Below are positions 1 through 14,467 of a stretch of DNA of 64,000 bases, piece by piece. The DNA is from Gonatopus flavifemur (lineage: Eukaryota; Arthropoda; Insecta; Hymenoptera; Dryinidae): positions 49,372,001 through 49,436,000 of the forward strand of contig JAFFJZ010000002.1 of the NCBI GenBank assembly GCA_018340375.1. Reading direction: 5' to 3'. Both the position numbers and the translations under genes were made by a program. The notes under the pieces were generated by a model. The model was not told the origin of the DNA, did not search any database, and was given only the letters and a program-made list of their open reading frames with translations. The stretch's first letter is position 1, and every line of letters starts with the position of its first letter.

Positions 1-1675
1 AATTATGCTTCCTAGATATTTAAATTCTTTGACTTGCTGAATTGTCTCTGCATCTATTTTGATTTTCGTTCTTCTTGATGTTTTCGCTGTTGTACAAATC
101 ATGAATTTTGTTTTGTCCTTATTTATATTCATACAATATTTGTCTTGTGATATTTTTTTCGTAGTTTTGAGAGTATTTTCTAACTCAGCACCACTCGTAG
201 CTAATATATAGCTATGTCATCCGCAAATCTCAACATGCTCACATTTGCACCTTGAATCTGTCATTTCAATTGCACTTGCTCCTTCACTTCGTTCATCGCT
301 TCTTCTATATACAAATTGGAAATCAATGGCGATAGTGAACATCCTTGTCTCATCCCTCTTTTAATTTGTGCTTCTCCTTTTTGACCCTCTATTTCTATTA
401 TTGCGGTTTGATTCTTATATAATTCATATATTATTCTCCTATCCTTGGAATCAATTCTTACCTTTTTCAAAATCGTAAACATTTCCTCCCAATCAACATT
501 ATCCAATACTTTTTGTATACCTACAAAATCTATATACACAGACTTTCTTAACTCTAGACTTTTCTCTACTACTGTTCTGAGTGCCAATATTGCTTCCGGC
601 GTTCCCCTATTTTTTCTAAAACCGAACTGATCTTCTGCTAATCTACTCTCTATTTTATTCTCTATTCTCCTGTATATAATTTTTGTCAGCATTCTCGAGG
701 CATGTGAAGTTAAACTAATCGTTCTGTAGTTCTCGCATTTGTCTGCTCCTTGTTTTTTTGGAATGATGAGAATTTTATTCTTATGGAAATTTTTCGGTAC
801 TTCTCCTCTTTCGTACATATCTGTGACCAATTCAAACAGTGCGTCACGAGTTCTCTGACTGGAGGTTTTGATAAGGTTCGCACTTATGCCATCTATTCCT
901 GGCGCTTTATTATTTTTCAATTCTTCTAAAGCCCTGTCGAATTCTAATCTCAAAATTGAATCTCCCAATTCTTCTTCATCGATATCTTGCTCCCTCTCTA
1001 AACATCCTATATTATAACTTCCTTTATACAGATCTTCTAAATGATTAATCCATTCTTCTATTTTTTCCTCCGTTCTTATCAATTGTTTCCCTAGAGAATT
1101 TTTAATCTTACTGCTTCTAGATTTTATTTGTCCAAAAAATCTCTCAACAATCCTATATATCTCATCTATTTTTCCTAAATGTAATCTTACTTCTATATCC
1201 TGACATTTTCCCTCTAACCATTGTTCTTTTGCTTTCCTTGATTCTCTTATTATTTCATTCCTCAGTGCCTTGTATGTCTGCTGGTCTTGTTCGCTATTCT
1301 TATTCTTGTATTTCCTCCTTTCATTCATTAAATCGAGAATTTCTTCCGTTAACCATGGTTTCTTAGGCTCTATCCCATCGTTCTTCAAAATTTCATCTGC
1401 ACATTGTTCTATGTTCCCCTTTATATTTGTCCATCTACTCTCTATTTCCAAGGCTTTCTCTTGTCGATCCTCCAATTTTTCGTCCAACATCACTTTGAAT
1501 GCCTCCGGTGTTTGTTCTTGTGTCAGATTCTTCAAATTCCATCTTTTTTGCATTTTCCTTTTTTTCTTCAGAGCTTTGAATTTCAGATAACATTTCATCA
1601 GCAACATATTGTGATCACTATCTATATCCGCGCCTGGATAAGTTTTACAGCTTTTAAGTTTTACAGCCAACTGAG
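1..1675 (-). pseudogene. LINE reverse transcriptase (RTE/CFDP2-like), decayed and 5'-truncated
   Basis: Non-LTR retrotransposon polyprotein on the minus strand. The largest open piece (1670 down to 261, 469 residues) opens with the end of an APE-type endonuclease, seen as TYPGADIDSDHN with the SDH catalytic motif. It continues through a charged linker into a reverse transcriptase: GIDGISANLIK, DQFGFRKNRGTPEA, motif A around YIDF..LDNVDW, and GMRQGCSLSPLISNLY. A TGA stop at 261-263 interrupts the frame. The same frame resumes with the catalytic FADDIAI near 230, then shifts again before a readable EFKYLGSII, which runs to the window edge. The endonuclease start is missing, as in 5'-truncated copies, and the 3' end lies outside the window. 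The stop and frameshift make it non-functional. Assignment to the RTE/CFDP2-like group rests on the motif wording and is less sure than the LINE call itself. Confidence 0.9.
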
Positions 1676-4600
1676 ATGATTGGATAAATCTCCAGCAAAT
1701 CCTTCATTGTCTATGATATATCGAAACATCATACAAGTATCTACGAATAACTGTACCCATGCAACGTACAAAAATATGTCCAAGATTCTTACCGTTGACG
1801 GACTTTTCATGTGAGATCTCAATACGTCTTTTGAGATAAATCTTTTTTCAACGAACTCGAAGATGTTTATCATTCAAGATTCCAACGGGACATTCTGCAT
1901 GTATTTATGTGTGAGTATACGTTCTATATACCTGACAATATACGGATGTCGATATACGTGCACTTAAATACCGTAAGAGATTCAACCAACGCCAACATTT
2001 CGGTCCTGTTACCTAACGTTCCGCTTATTTTTTAGGCCAGTTTTTATCCAATCGCTCATTGTGCGAAAGGTGATGGGAAGAATTTGTCTGCGCTAATCAT
2101 GTATTATCGAAAAACTGGTTTTCGGACATTTACACACCGGCAATCAAATTTCTTAACATTCCCATTCAATACGATTCAGATGTTGCTGAAATTTGAATCG
2201 TTTATTGAAACGAATTAGTAATCGAACAACGAAATGCTCAACTGTTCAAGACCCAAAATCTTACCATAGATTTTGTGAGTTTGATTTTTCATTTGGTTTC
2301 GATAAACGATTCAATACCATTTGTTGATGTTTATCTTTAATTCTCTTCTCTACGCATCGTGCTTGTTTTGAGAGTTTTTCTAAAAAGAGTTCCAGAGGAG
2401 TTCCGAGATTCGAACTCGAAACGCCGATCGTTTGGCAAAGCACAAATGCGTTCACTCTCACTCCAATTACCACTCTCAACGAGACTCTTCCTCTCTTCAT
2501 TTCACAATCATGGAAATTCAAAGTTCAAGTTCAGTTCAAGAAAGTCACTTTCCAAATAATGAAATCACACAATTATCTCTCATCCGTTGACTCTCCTCCA
2601 AAAGGTATTTGAAATCTCATACCCGATTTCTCGAAAGTAAACCATTTACACAGTCAATTAATTTCGCAGTTGACACAAGCGTCGTCGCAGTCATCTCTTC
2701 ATCAACATGTTATTTGGAGCATCTTATACCGTACGATACGTATTATACGCACGAGACATCAGAATAGAACCATTAATTCTTCCGTTAATTTGTTCCTTCC
2801 CACGTATCACTCGTAAACTCATGACTCAGAATCGAAAGTCAACGCTAACATCACATTTTTCTTTGTTCAATTACACTTTACTGTTATCTCAAGTGTTGAA
2901 TTGTAGATGTTTCCCTTTTGTTTCTTTTTTTTTTATAATCAAATATGTGTGGTATTGTTCAGCATGTGTTACATGGATATGGGATTCGTCATGCTCAAGA
3001 CATTGTCATCATCGTGAGAATTCGTTGCGAAGCGAAAGAGGCTGGCCTGACGAGCTGAAATAACACATACGATGAATCTCAGAATTGATGAATAATGAGT
3101 TTCAAAGGCAACACTGTTCTGATATTTTTTATTCGTGTATTCGAGTATTGCATCTATCGATCGAGTGGAAATCCATATTGTATCGGAAAGATTTCACCGC
3201 TCTCATGAATTTTCAATACTAGATTGTGAAATTCAGCTATCCAGTACTTATACTCAGATAAAATGAAGGCTAGAAGATAATAACCAAGCAACAGCTTGAA
3301 GAGCAGCGGCAATAGCTGCAGATTGAACTCACTCCACCAGTTCAATCGTTAAAGTAGTCACGTAAAAATCAAGGCTATCGAGTGAAGGTGGGTGTTCAAT
3401 AACAATATTTCAAAGCTTTCCCTTCTGTCTCTCCTTTCTGTTGTCATTAACATATAATAAAGAAAATAGTTTTGATTATTCTATGAAAAAACTGCACGCG
3501 TCGAATTTTTCATTCCGAGGCGCAGTTGAAGGCACGAACGAATGAATGATTTTGTTCTTTGTTCCGTGTGGGTGGGCCTGAATACTAGAATTCATGTTGT
3601 TCGAAGCAAGAATAGTTACAATAAACGATGAAACTTGGGCAATAGCGTTAAATGTCAGTTCAACTCATACTTTGCCTTATTATTTCATTCAACCTATGAC
3701 CGTGTACAGGAATGAGTGGCGCACCTACCGACCGCACCACCTATCTATGTCATTTTCATTGCATTTAGTTGTATCTCTGTACAAGTACTCTAACATTTAT
3801 GTGAATTCGATCTCTTCTTTTACCATCAATTCTCATAATGTTTTTTTTTCCCATCTTGCTGCATGACATTTGAAAAATCACATCCTCCTCAACAAAGAAA
3901 ACGAAAGTTCTTGCCTCGTTCTCACTTTCTTTGAGATTATCGTACCTTGAATACAAATAATCATATGTGAGAAAAAAATGGTAGCCCTGCAGACAATTCC
4001 GTAGCTTCGTGATGCTTTATTCTCTTATATTCCCTAACTAAACGACCGTAGATGCATATCCACAGATAATTGAATTCTCATGGTCTTGAGAGTGAAAAGA
4101 GCAACCGCTTGGCTTATTTCTCGATAATTATATACGCCATCCATTAGAGGATTAATGAACCCATCTTCCGATCCTCAGTCACCGAGAATTTCGCGAAATA
4201 ATTTTTCCATTAATAGCGAAGTTTGGTTCCAATTTAATTTTATGAGCATTCGGTAATTGTCCGTAGAATTGGAAGAATCTAATAATACAAGTTATATCCA
4301 TATACATCGAATGTATGTTTGTACGTTATGGATGATGAAAACAAACCGGAAATATCGAACATATCCTGCCATACATGGGGTATAGAATAACAATGAGTGA
4401 AGTGGCATAAAATCTTTCCCAATCGGTTTTATATGTTATACGAGAGGAGCGATGTTGTTGTACCATGTTTATTTTTCCAAAGGATTTATATCTGTATAAA
4501 CAGCATAAAAATTCTGACAACAATAATTGGTGATAGGTGGTGATTACGGCATACCGTTATGACGACCAAACCGGTCATTTATTATTATTATTATTATGAT

Positions 4601-7600
4601 TATGAATTTAATTAGATTACGACGATTGTAGAGAAATCTAGGATGAAAAAACTTGAGTGTAATAAAAGTAGGGTGTAACTTGATTCTTGATATCGAGTGA
4701 TGTAAAGTACAGTTTGAGGCACGTAACTTCTTTGCCGTTCTTCATTGTTCAGGTAACTTGATACGATATTAATGATTGATTCACAGTTTATTCATATTAA
4801 ATCTCATGGAAGGAACTTTTTCTCATTCTCCCAAGTATTACTCAATTTATAAGGATATTAGAGAGTTTCTCATATGGAATCCATTAGGATGCTGTTGATT
4901 ATACATTTCAGAGCTTAATTGTCATTCATTTCGTGTTATGGTGAATGAAGAATATGTAAATACAAGTGTTTCCATGTACACCCTTTGTATTATTCGAAGT
5001 TCGTTCATCTTCTGTTGTGAATTTTAAGATCCACAGTTCAAGGAATGATGGGTTTTGAGGGGATTCGTATGTCATTACGATCTCTCGAAGATTACATGAA
5101 TGGAATGAACGTTTCGTGTTGGAGAAAATGAAAAGGAATCCATTCAATGAGAAGGGTTATGTCCTTTTGGAATGTGGAAATGTGTTCAGAAGTGGGAAAC
5201 TGAATTCAAATGAAGGAGAATAAGAATGATACATTTTTGTATGCATACAATTCAGAGAAGAATCGTATAATGTGCATGCATTGATGATTGCATGAAAAAT
5301 GCTTAAAGATGAAGAGAAAAGTTCCTTGAGGAGTTGGAAAGAGAATTAGGTCAAGAAAAATCAGATACCTTCAGGAGATGGGTAAATGGAACAGCAAAGT
5401 CCAAGATGATAATCTATCGTATCATAGACTAGAAGCTGAACATAGGAATTGGGATATTTTAATAAACGAAGAAAGAAGAGGTTTACTAGATTCCGATGAT
5501 AATTGGGTCATTAACGAAAGATTAATGTGAGAGTTCTGAAACTGATAAGAATGACATGACTTTTCAATCAATTAGTTCAATAGTTTAGATATAACACTTC
5601 GCCAATAGAACCTTCAATTAATTGAATTGAATTGAAAAATAATGTCGATCCAGTTGTAACTCATATTATTTTCTTGCCTCATCTAATTCTTCTGAATGGA
5701 TCAAACTGAATTCAATCATCATTACCTTGGTCTACCATCAACCGGCTAAAAATTTCACTCTAATATCATCATAACACAAATACTTCAGCGATATGTCCAG
5801 AATATTCCACCACATTCTGAAACCATTGTAATTTTTGAATATTTTGAATTTATTATCGAGACTTTTATGCTAGGTGGGTGGCAGCATTCAAGACACTCCA
5901 AGATTTCTTATTATTTTCTTTACTTCTACTTGCCAGGTCCATGAACCTGGACCCGTCACAAGCAATTTTCAGGAAGGTGATTATTGGATAATTTAGAGCT
6001 AATCAGGTGCTGGATTTGAAAATTCAGAGCTCCGTTGGAAAGGTTAGAAACTGTGGCGGTTCCAGGTTCATGAGAAGTAGGATGAGGTTTTTTCGAAAAA
6101 TTTGACATATGAGAATTTGAAGCTAATTAAGAGCTCTAAGAATCCTATATGAGAAATCGCCCCGGACCATTGAGAGGAGGGGAGCTTGGAAGGAATGAAA
6201 AATGCATAAATTTTATGTGACACGATAATTTGCTCGTAGATTGATTGTGTTCAGTGTTCTATAAAATTTGAATCATCCAAACACAAGGAGGGCGTGGGTT
6301 CAAAATATGATCAAATGCTGCCAATTTCGGAAAATTGTTTCCTTGTAACGGGGGAGTAAAACAAATGAATGTAATAGTCCAGTTATAAAAGAACACACGT
6401 TAGATCCATTAATTACTCAAAATCCCAAGTCCCTGGGTTCATAAGTGAGAATTGGGAGCATAAACTGATTAAACATTTTATAATTCAATAATATCGCTCG
6501 ATCTTAATCCCATAAACACTGATTACCGTTATTTCGATAGGCTGTTGATGGGCCAGAAATGCCAACAAAGATCTGTTAAAGGCTCTTGTGTTTTGCTGGG
6601 AATTCAGTCACAAAACCTTGCGAAACCGTTATTCCTTGAAAATCATGATTCCGTCCTCAGCATTACAAAATCAGAAATTGCACTGCCATATACAGAGTTC
6701 ATCTCATAGCAAACAAATTTACATGATAGTTACGCGAATTGTGTTCTCTGCGTCTAAGACAAAATATATAAGAGTACCTCATTTACTCGTGGAACTTTTT
6801 TAATGTTCTATTCTTGGTAAGAAAAAAAGGAAATTACATCTTCCTATTTCAAAAGACAATGAGCTGCAAAAGAACACTACTAATTATGTCGTCTATCACG
6901 ACATAATATTATGAAAACATTAATGATTAATAATTTCATCGATGCTCAATTTGTACTCATGATACATTTATGAATGAAAGACCAATCAATATTCATTCGT
7001 CAGTATGTGAGATTTTTTCTCAAGCGTGTACATTCTCTTTCATTTGAAAAACTCACACAGTAAGATGTGCAAGCTTTGTACTACAATGGCTTGGAAATAA
7101 TTCACAGGACTGTTAGGTGTATTACACCTACTCTCACGCAACAATGGAGTAATGTTCTTGGAACAAAATACCAAGCACGTACTCAGATTCGGTTGATTCA
7201 CGAGTCTGATTAACTCGCATCTTTTTGTTTTATGAAAATTGATAATATTATCGAACACTAAAAATGATCACTCAATGATTCGAACGATGAATATCAATTT
7301 GCATTCGTATAACAAAATTCAACAATACTGAGTTGAGAATACAAGGTATTCGATTAACAATTTGTTTGATTAAAAATTCTAAAATATAAAGATGAACAAG
7401 AGGAGGCGAAGAGCAATTCATCACAGAGAATTTATGATGAACCACGACGTTGAGATACGTCAATCCATTTGGCATTTCACCATCGCTTCTTACGAATTCA
7501 TTGTAAGACAATCGCAAAACTGTATATCGAGTCTGAATTATTTATCTTCGCAAAGAACTTGGAAATGCATTAATTAAGTGTCCGTGAGAACTTTCGTTAC

Positions 7601-8454
7601 GAATAACATTTGGTATCAGGTTTCAGATTCGGAATATGTATTACTCTGTCGAGAGTTGTGAATCTTGTGCAACAGCATCCCAGCGGGAGAAGAGGATACG
7701 AAAGAGAATGAAAAATGCAGATGTTGTATGAATAGTTTGATCTAGAAACAATAAATTCACAAATTCCAATCATTTTGATATGATAATTTTTCGAAGATCA
7801 CCTGATAATGTTTGAGAAATCTTGAAAAAGTGAGTAAATCTTAAAACGTTTTTGTGATATTGTTATATTTAGAGATATGGATGACCGTTGAATTCTTTTT
7901 GATTTTGAGGGTAAAATCTTTTGTTGAAGGAAGAATTTTATGATTTGATGATCGATATTTTATATTAGATGAAAATAAAACTGCCTTAATGGCTATTTAT
8001 ACTGCAGAGTGTAGAAAATAACAAACATTTCTAGTAGAAATCATTCTACTCATTCTCTGTCTTGTTACCAGGCCTCAGCAGACCTTACAAGTGCCTCACA
8101 AGGGTCGAGTGAGAGCTGGAAAGGGCTAGAGATTGGAGCTGAAATTAGCAGCCGATTGTTGTAACTCATGATTAAACGTGGTTAAAGCTTTCTTCGATAA
8201 AACGAAGACGATAGTCTTTGTATAGACGAGCAATGTCGTGGATTCATTATGAATCTGTGGTTAAAGCTCTGTTCACTCCTAAAATCGTTTGAGTAGCATT
8301 CCACTAAACGTTTCAGATGCCTGATTGTTTCATAAAAGTTTTGTGTAAAAAGTAATAACAATAGGCCGCTAGCTTTATGAGTTCCAGTTTCAGTTTCATG
8401 GCTGGAGAATGATCAGAGGGATTTTGTTATCCATCCGATTCAACTCCATAATAA
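1676..8454. other. Intergenic AT-rich stretch, no gene recognised
   Basis: Nearly 7 kb without a supportable gene. Open frames are below about 120 residues, AT-biased and without recognisable domains; the longest, at 2707-3063 (+), has no family resemblance. A short ATT-type microsatellite lies near 4578-4598. A weak inverted pair around 5930-5960 and 6045-6075 (CATGAACCTGGA-like) is too short to call an element. Confidence 0.6.
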
Positions 8455-8468
8455 CCCTAGTAGAAATA

Positions 8469-9571
8469 CACTGTAAAAAAATTTCACCGGAAAATTCCAG
8501 TACATGTACTGGAAGTCATTAACCTGTACATGTACCGGAAAATTTCAGCACATTTGTACTGCAAAAATTCAGTGCAAACGTTATGGAATTTCCGCATCAA
8601 AACTGGAAATTTTCTGAGCCTCGGTACTGGAATTTTTCAGTACACGAGCTGGACTTTTCCAGGACATGTACTGGAAAATTAATGCTGAAAATATCCATGA
8701 AAATTGAAAAAAAATTGCTCACGCAAAGTGATTTTGCAGGGTCCTTGTGTTCCAAGATGATTGAGAAACTTTTGATCGTTCATTTGGATGGACAGAAACT
8801 CATGTCTACCTAACAGGATTTGAACCCACACTTTTCTACCTGCCTACCAACTGAAACCTAAGACCTAACCGATGAGCTATAGCGCGACATGTTGGAAGGC
8901 CAGCTTGGGTTACTACATATGCTTCATATCTAGAACACAAGAGGATAAGTCTTGGAAAAACCTCATATATCAATTTCATTGGCTACAATTACAATTATTA
9001 TTCAAAATCTCAATCAGGAAATTTTTAATATAAAGACTTGAAATTTTTCCTGCCAGAAATGACGAAGTCCAATAGAAGTGGAAAATTTCAGTGCAACAGT
9101 GATTAAATTCCGTTGCATAGCAACTGAAAAATTCCATCACACGACCTGAAAATTGCAGTTCAAAACCTGTATAATTCAATTGCATAGTAACTGGAAAATT
9201 CCATCACAAAACCTGAGAATTGCAGTTAAAAACCTGTATAATTCCAGTATACCAACGATTAGGTTTTTTTTTCTAAATTCCAAATTTTTTCTCAAGTCCT
9301 TTTTGAGGGAATATTTTTTTTTGGTGCACAAGAACTATAAAATTGTAGTACGAGCCGGTAAAATTTTCGCGAAATCATGGCAAAATTTCAGTACATCATC
9401 TCAAACTTGAAAATTCCACTACAATGACTGAATTTTCAGTTATGCTTGGTAAATTTTCAGTAACGTAACAACAAAATCTCTGTACATGTACTGGAATATC
9501 CATATTCCAGTACTAGCACTGGAAATTTCCAGTCCAGTTGCACAGTAAATTTCCAGTTTTTTTTTACAGTG
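8469..9571. mobile_element. 1,103-bp TIR element, copy A
   Basis: Non-autonomous DNA transposon with short terminal inverted repeats, CACTGTAAAAAAA at the left and TTTTTTTACAGTG at the right, flanked by TA on both sides (8467-8468, 9572-9573). The body is rich in CCAGTAC/GTACTGG and AAATTTCAGT motifs in both orientations, so it can fold extensively. It carries a tRNA-like module on the minus strand (A box 8869-8879, B box 8816-8826). Small open frames inside have no recognisable domain and I do not call them genes. It matches the copy at 40728-41830 in length and, by eye, at all but one base (C at 9419, G at 41678). It is inserted inside the CCCTAGTAGA MITE. The transposase source is unknown; the CAC terminus and 2-bp duplication suggest a CACTA/CMC-like affinity (inference). 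Confidence 0.92.
8816..8879 (-). promoter_or_regulatory. tRNA-like Pol III promoter module (A and B boxes)
   Basis: On the minus strand TAGCTCATCGG (8879-8869) fits the A-box consensus and GGTTCAAATCC (8826-8816) fits the B-box consensus, about 42 bases apart, a normal spacing for a tRNA gene or tRNA-derived SINE head. I cannot fold a complete cloverleaf with confident acceptor and anticodon stems, so it is not called a tRNA gene. A homologous module lies at 59779-59847 in a different element. Confidence 0.7.
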
Positions 9572-9712
9572 TAGTCTAGTCAATTACAAGTTTGTAACGC
9601 TTGCAATAACGAAAAAATAGTGAGTGCCTCGTAAGTATTTAGTGAGTTGGCTAGTTTTTCGCTAGTGCGAGCGTTACAAACTCGTGAATGACTACTAGAC
9701 TATTCTACTTGA

Positions 9713-12700
9713 GAACGAACCTCGTTCATTGAATCTTATTTTTCTGCTTCTGGAGGATTTTTCTCTGATAACTACTCAAAAATCACTCGAACGTGATTTA
9801 CAAACTCCCTCCATCGTATAGTTTTTTTCCGTAATTCAAATGAGCAGAGAAGATTTTAACGTCACCCAACAATTTTATTCTATGAAACAGATTGCTCTTA
9901 ACTGTAATTCAAATCAATAATAAATTGGTCTTGGGTTACATTGAATCCGCTGGGGTGGATTTCTAATCGAAAGATATCGAGTACTCGTATATATTCTGTC
10001 TCAAAATCAATTGATTCGTTAAATTTCCTAGTAAAAGGAATTGTTTTATAATATCTACACGATAGAGATTCAAATTACGATAATTAAACCGTAAATTCAT
10101 GCGATCATGAGGAAGGAAGTTTTCTGTAAGAGAATCTGAAAAAAAATGTACAAACAAAAAATTCACGATAATTTCTCATTATTAAAACTCTCCTCCGGAT
10201 AATTATGTAGAGAGAACTAAATTTACTTTTACTCAGAATGAAAACACATGACGTGTTCGATAGTGTGTAGAATTTAACCAATAATTTTAACGCAATCCGA
10301 GTTTTCGCATTTCCGCTATACTTTCATCTTTGAATAAGCTGTGATCATTATTTGTCTCGTTTATAAAAAGACACCGATGGGATTCGAGGATCAATTGCTC
10401 ATCAACAAAGTACGTTCTCATAATTCTGCACAACAAAGCATGCATTTAAATTTTTGTATACTTTTTCAGAATTCATTTCATATAAGTTGGAAAGTTCTTT
10501 TAAATCTTTCTTCTGAATCGTAGCGTACTCTATAATCAAATGTCAACAATGCTTTTTCCATTTTTCAAACACAGAGATGAGAGTTTGTGTCAGTAAAGAT
10601 ATTATTGAAGTATTTTCATTGAATCTCGTAATGAATATATTGAATCGCACGAATGAGACTAATTGAAAGTAAATTTTGCAGCTATTTTATAACAGTATCC
10701 TATAACTCTTATCTCAGATATTTGTTTGAATCTATTCAAACGATGAAGGTTACTCCAACACTCTCCACTCGATCAAATAGGTTTTTAATTGTATAGTAAT
10801 AATTTAATATCTGTTTTCAACATCTCTTTAAGACTAACTATGTCTAGACATCTAATTCTGAATTATGGATTATATTTTGGACGAATAATTGACCTAAATC
10901 CTTGTGTTGAGAATAATCAACCTTTCAATTCAACATATTTCTAGAGACTGCATCAGAGTGTGCATCAGAGTGTATGCATGTGGGTGCGAGTTTGATGTTC
11001 GATTCGTAACTTTATTCACGATGGCGCTGATTGAGTTTATTCAGTTCCTTGAAAAATGATAGACAAGGAGGATAATAAAAAAATACTCGAAGGTATCTTT
11101 ATTCTCAATTTTCTCGTAGGTAATTTCTTGTGGATAACATTATAACTACGAGACGATCATTACAATGTCAGCGATTTTTCTTCTTCCAACAATATTTTCG
11201 CCTGTTTGAACAAAGTTAAAACGAAATAACATAAGAGATTGATTGGATTTATCCATCACCATCACCGACTACATGCATTCTTCCGTACAGATCATTCATA
11301 TTTTACCCACTCTTCGAAATGAAATATGAAGTGAGATGCAATGAAATATTGATTTTTGTATGATGTGTGAATTCACCTAGTTTGGAGAGCATTAAATTTT
11401 GAAGAGCGTGCAGTGTTGATGTTTCGAAGAGTTAATGTTGGTCTACCGTTGCTGATAATGGATCGTTAAAACACCAGTTATTTCGCTCCAGCAAGAGCAC
11501 TGTTAAACTAAAGTAAAGTAAATGGTTGGAATTAAAATGTACTGGTCTGGTATATGCGTATGGACGAAAGATTTGGTGTGAAGACAATACGAATTCGCTC
11601 TAAAAAACAAGTTGTGTTCTACTGCAGTTTATTCTTCTAAAAGTACTAGAGGTAATTCTTGTGAATCTCCAACAGACTAGCGGGTCAGATAACAATAACA
11701 TATACAGCAAATCAACATTGTTTTATGCTATTTTGTAAATTTATTCAGAGATCCGGAGAACTTTCATTGAGAGCTCAAGTATTTCTAATGAATAATGAAA
11801 TTCAAAGGGCGCAGTAAGAGAGGCGAAGAGAGTCATTTCAAAGATCCTTGGCAGGAAGTTTTTAAAACAATTGTGAATCTTTTAGCCTTTGTCGATGGTA
11901 CACTGAAAATGTAAAACTTCACTTTCCGATGCTCAAGAAACTTGCTCTTCACACGGAATGAATACTTCATTACAGCCCAGTTATTTACCAACACCGGTCG
12001 ACTTCAATTCGTTCGACATAATTGAGTGAACTGAATATTTCATCGAGGATCGTAAACATTTGTTCAAGAATGAACAAGTGTGGATGTATTGATCTACATC
12101 GAACTTAGTTTCCTTTTGTAGCAAAGAGAGTCAGCTTTGAGTGCAGATAAAATTTATGGGCAACCTTATCCAGTGAACGTTGCATACGAGGCGAGTTTAC
12201 GATTCTCTAGTTTTACTGCATAATCTTCAGCACTGTGGAAGCCTCTGCATATAGGTTTCCACCCAGTTGAGAAAATTTTAGTCTCATGAACTCATACGAA
12301 TTTTGATTGGTCGAGATAGGGTTGTATTCCACATTCTTATCTCTCCGCGCATGAATTTAGATGCATGATATTATTTAACGAGTTCTGAATTGGAGAGTTT
12401 ATCACCAATCGTCTCAACAATTAAAAACCTGGCGCGAACTAATGGCTCATCAGAAGTTTATTACTAATTCATATTCTTCAAACTTCAAAAATGTGAATGA
12501 AGATTTGTTCACAGTTATCAAAATATATATCATCTCTGGGTTGGATAAATTCGTTAACCTTTGCACCATTCGCTGCAACTGAAAATTTGAAAGCAGCAGA
12601 ATTTTTTATTGTGACGATACCACAACGTCTGCAGTGCAAAATGAATATTCCTTGTAAAGAAATTGAAAATAGGACATCTGCTATGTTCGTGACTCTCCAT

Positions 12701-14455
12701 AAGCACAATAATATCATTCAGCCGGTGGAATGCGCATTCCCTTCTCTTTCCTTTCTTCCTTTCTTTGCCTCTTCTCATTTTCATGCTTTGGAAGAATTAT
12801 AACTCTTGCAAATTATTTCCAACACATCAGTTATATTTAAATGTACATTCAGACATATATACCTACGCAACTCTTACTTTGCTAAACAAATCATCTTTCA
12901 TTTACCGCCGAATTAACTGAAGTATGATTTATAAGCCTCCCTGAATTTAGGACATTGGCTTTGGTTAAATCATGTCCTTTTTTTCTACTTGAAATTCTTC
13001 ATTATTATTTCGAAGTGGAGCGGATTGAAAATCAATCGAGAGGTCTACTTGGTCCAATTATTTTCTGTGGTCTCTCTGTGAGAAAGATTTTTCTACTTCA
13101 TGTAAAACGAAACATGTGAAAAGTAATTAAAATTCCCGATAAAGCAGGTGGGTTTGAGAATTCTCAGAAATTGTTTATGCTTGTTTCAATAGTCAATACT
13201 TATAAAATTACTAAATTCATAAATCGTAAAATGAAAATAACCAATGCTGAATTGAACATTGCCATAAAATTGGATTTCAGAAGTTGAACAAGTTTGCGTT
13301 CTAGTACGATAAATCGTACTTTGAATTGGAAGGAGTTATTGAAAGAATAAAACACCTCGTAATGTATGAAGACGGCATAATCACCTAATGCATATTGATG
13401 CTCATATGAATGTCATTTATTGAATGAAGTTTCTAAATGTTAACTCATATTATTCATTACTGGTCTTGGTGCATTTTTAATGCTTGGTGATCTTTGAATA
13501 TACTAGTGAATCATCGAATGTATGGAAATTTATCGCACAAAACAGTAATTATTCTACTCTCATGCAAAATACATTCTTTTTCAGAATTGAAGTGCAAACG
13601 AAAGAACTTGTTCGTAATAAACAACGTTTATGAACAGCAATATGCATTATCCGACTGTTCAGTTTATAAGAGTGTAAGCAAAGCGAACTCTGCTCATTGT
13701 ATGAAGATTTGAAATTTCTTGTTTAATGAAGAATAATTCTGGTAACACCACGTGTTGAATTTTGTACCGAAGGACAAGAGTTTGTTTGTGACAAAGAAGG
13801 CTTATTAATTGTACACGAACCATCGTTTCGGTCAAATAAGATTTGTTAATAATTAACACACTTCATTCGATTGAAATAAATTTGAAATACTTCTTTTTAA
13901 GTGTTGGGAATTGATTTTAAGTTGGAAAATAGTGTAAGTTACAAGGAACGGGCAAATTAGAGTTTGAAAATAAGCGAACAAAAGATATTTGAAAGCGAGA
14001 AAAAGATTTAAAGTGTGTGAAATGAGGGTGAAAAAAGTTTTTTGAACTTGTAGGATGTGTAGAACGATGTGCATTTCAGAAAAACATATAATAAATAATA
14101 GAAATGGTCGATATGTTCAATTTCATGTCAAAGGAACTGATTGATTGTGATGTAATCTTTAATAAATTAAGATCAATGCTCGTTGAGAAGCAGTACCATA
14201 CATTTTGATTAGTATTTAGAAATTCGTACGGTAAGACTACCCGACCTGAATAACGCACCAACCTTCAAGAACACTCGAGGAACATTCATTAATTTCACTT
14301 TGCCTCCATTGAACGTTCTTCCGATATTCTGAAAGTTTTGGTTCTCTTGAGGAATAAATCCAGCAGGCTGGGTTATTTAACAGTCTTGAACGTTCATTTT
14401 TCGGGGCATCTAAGAACGGAATGATCATTTCTGTATCAAATATGATTACGTCACA
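9713..14455. other. Intergenic AT-rich stretch, no gene recognised
   Basis: About 4.7 kb with only short overlapping open frames on both strands (for example around 12478-12802), none with domain features. No terminal repeats or tandem arrays were seen. Confidence 0.55.
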
Positions 14456-14467
14456 GGTAGATCCGAG

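Larger units (their letters stand above)
8455..9712. repeat. CCCTAGTAGA MITE, copy 1, split by an insertion
   Basis: The left end CCCTAGTAGAAATA (8455) continues, after the 1,103-bp insertion, at 9572 with GTCTAGTCAATTACAAGTTT and ends near 9712 in a degenerate inverted copy. The inner arms GTTTGTAACGCT and AGCGTTACAAAC are inverted around 9590 and 9675. Without the insertion it is about 153 bp, the same as the second copy at 58997-60413. The comparison of the two copies fixes the insertion point. Confidence 0.75.

Noticed and set aside
2261..3063. Possible small host genes (frames of 86 and 118 residues)
   Set aside because: No domains, no splice-supported extension and no composition shift from the surrounding AT-rich DNA.
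5925..6085. Inverted CATGAACCTGGA words as a MITE
   Set aside because: The matching segments are about a dozen bases and lack ends or duplications.
8809..8895. A genuine tRNA gene on the minus strand
   Set aside because: A and B boxes are present but I could not draw paired acceptor and anticodon stems, and the unit lies inside a transposon.
8583..9410. Three frames inside the 1,103-bp element, repeated at 40842-41669
   Set aside because: They are conserved only because the two DNA copies are nearly identical. They have no domains and overlap palindromic motifs.
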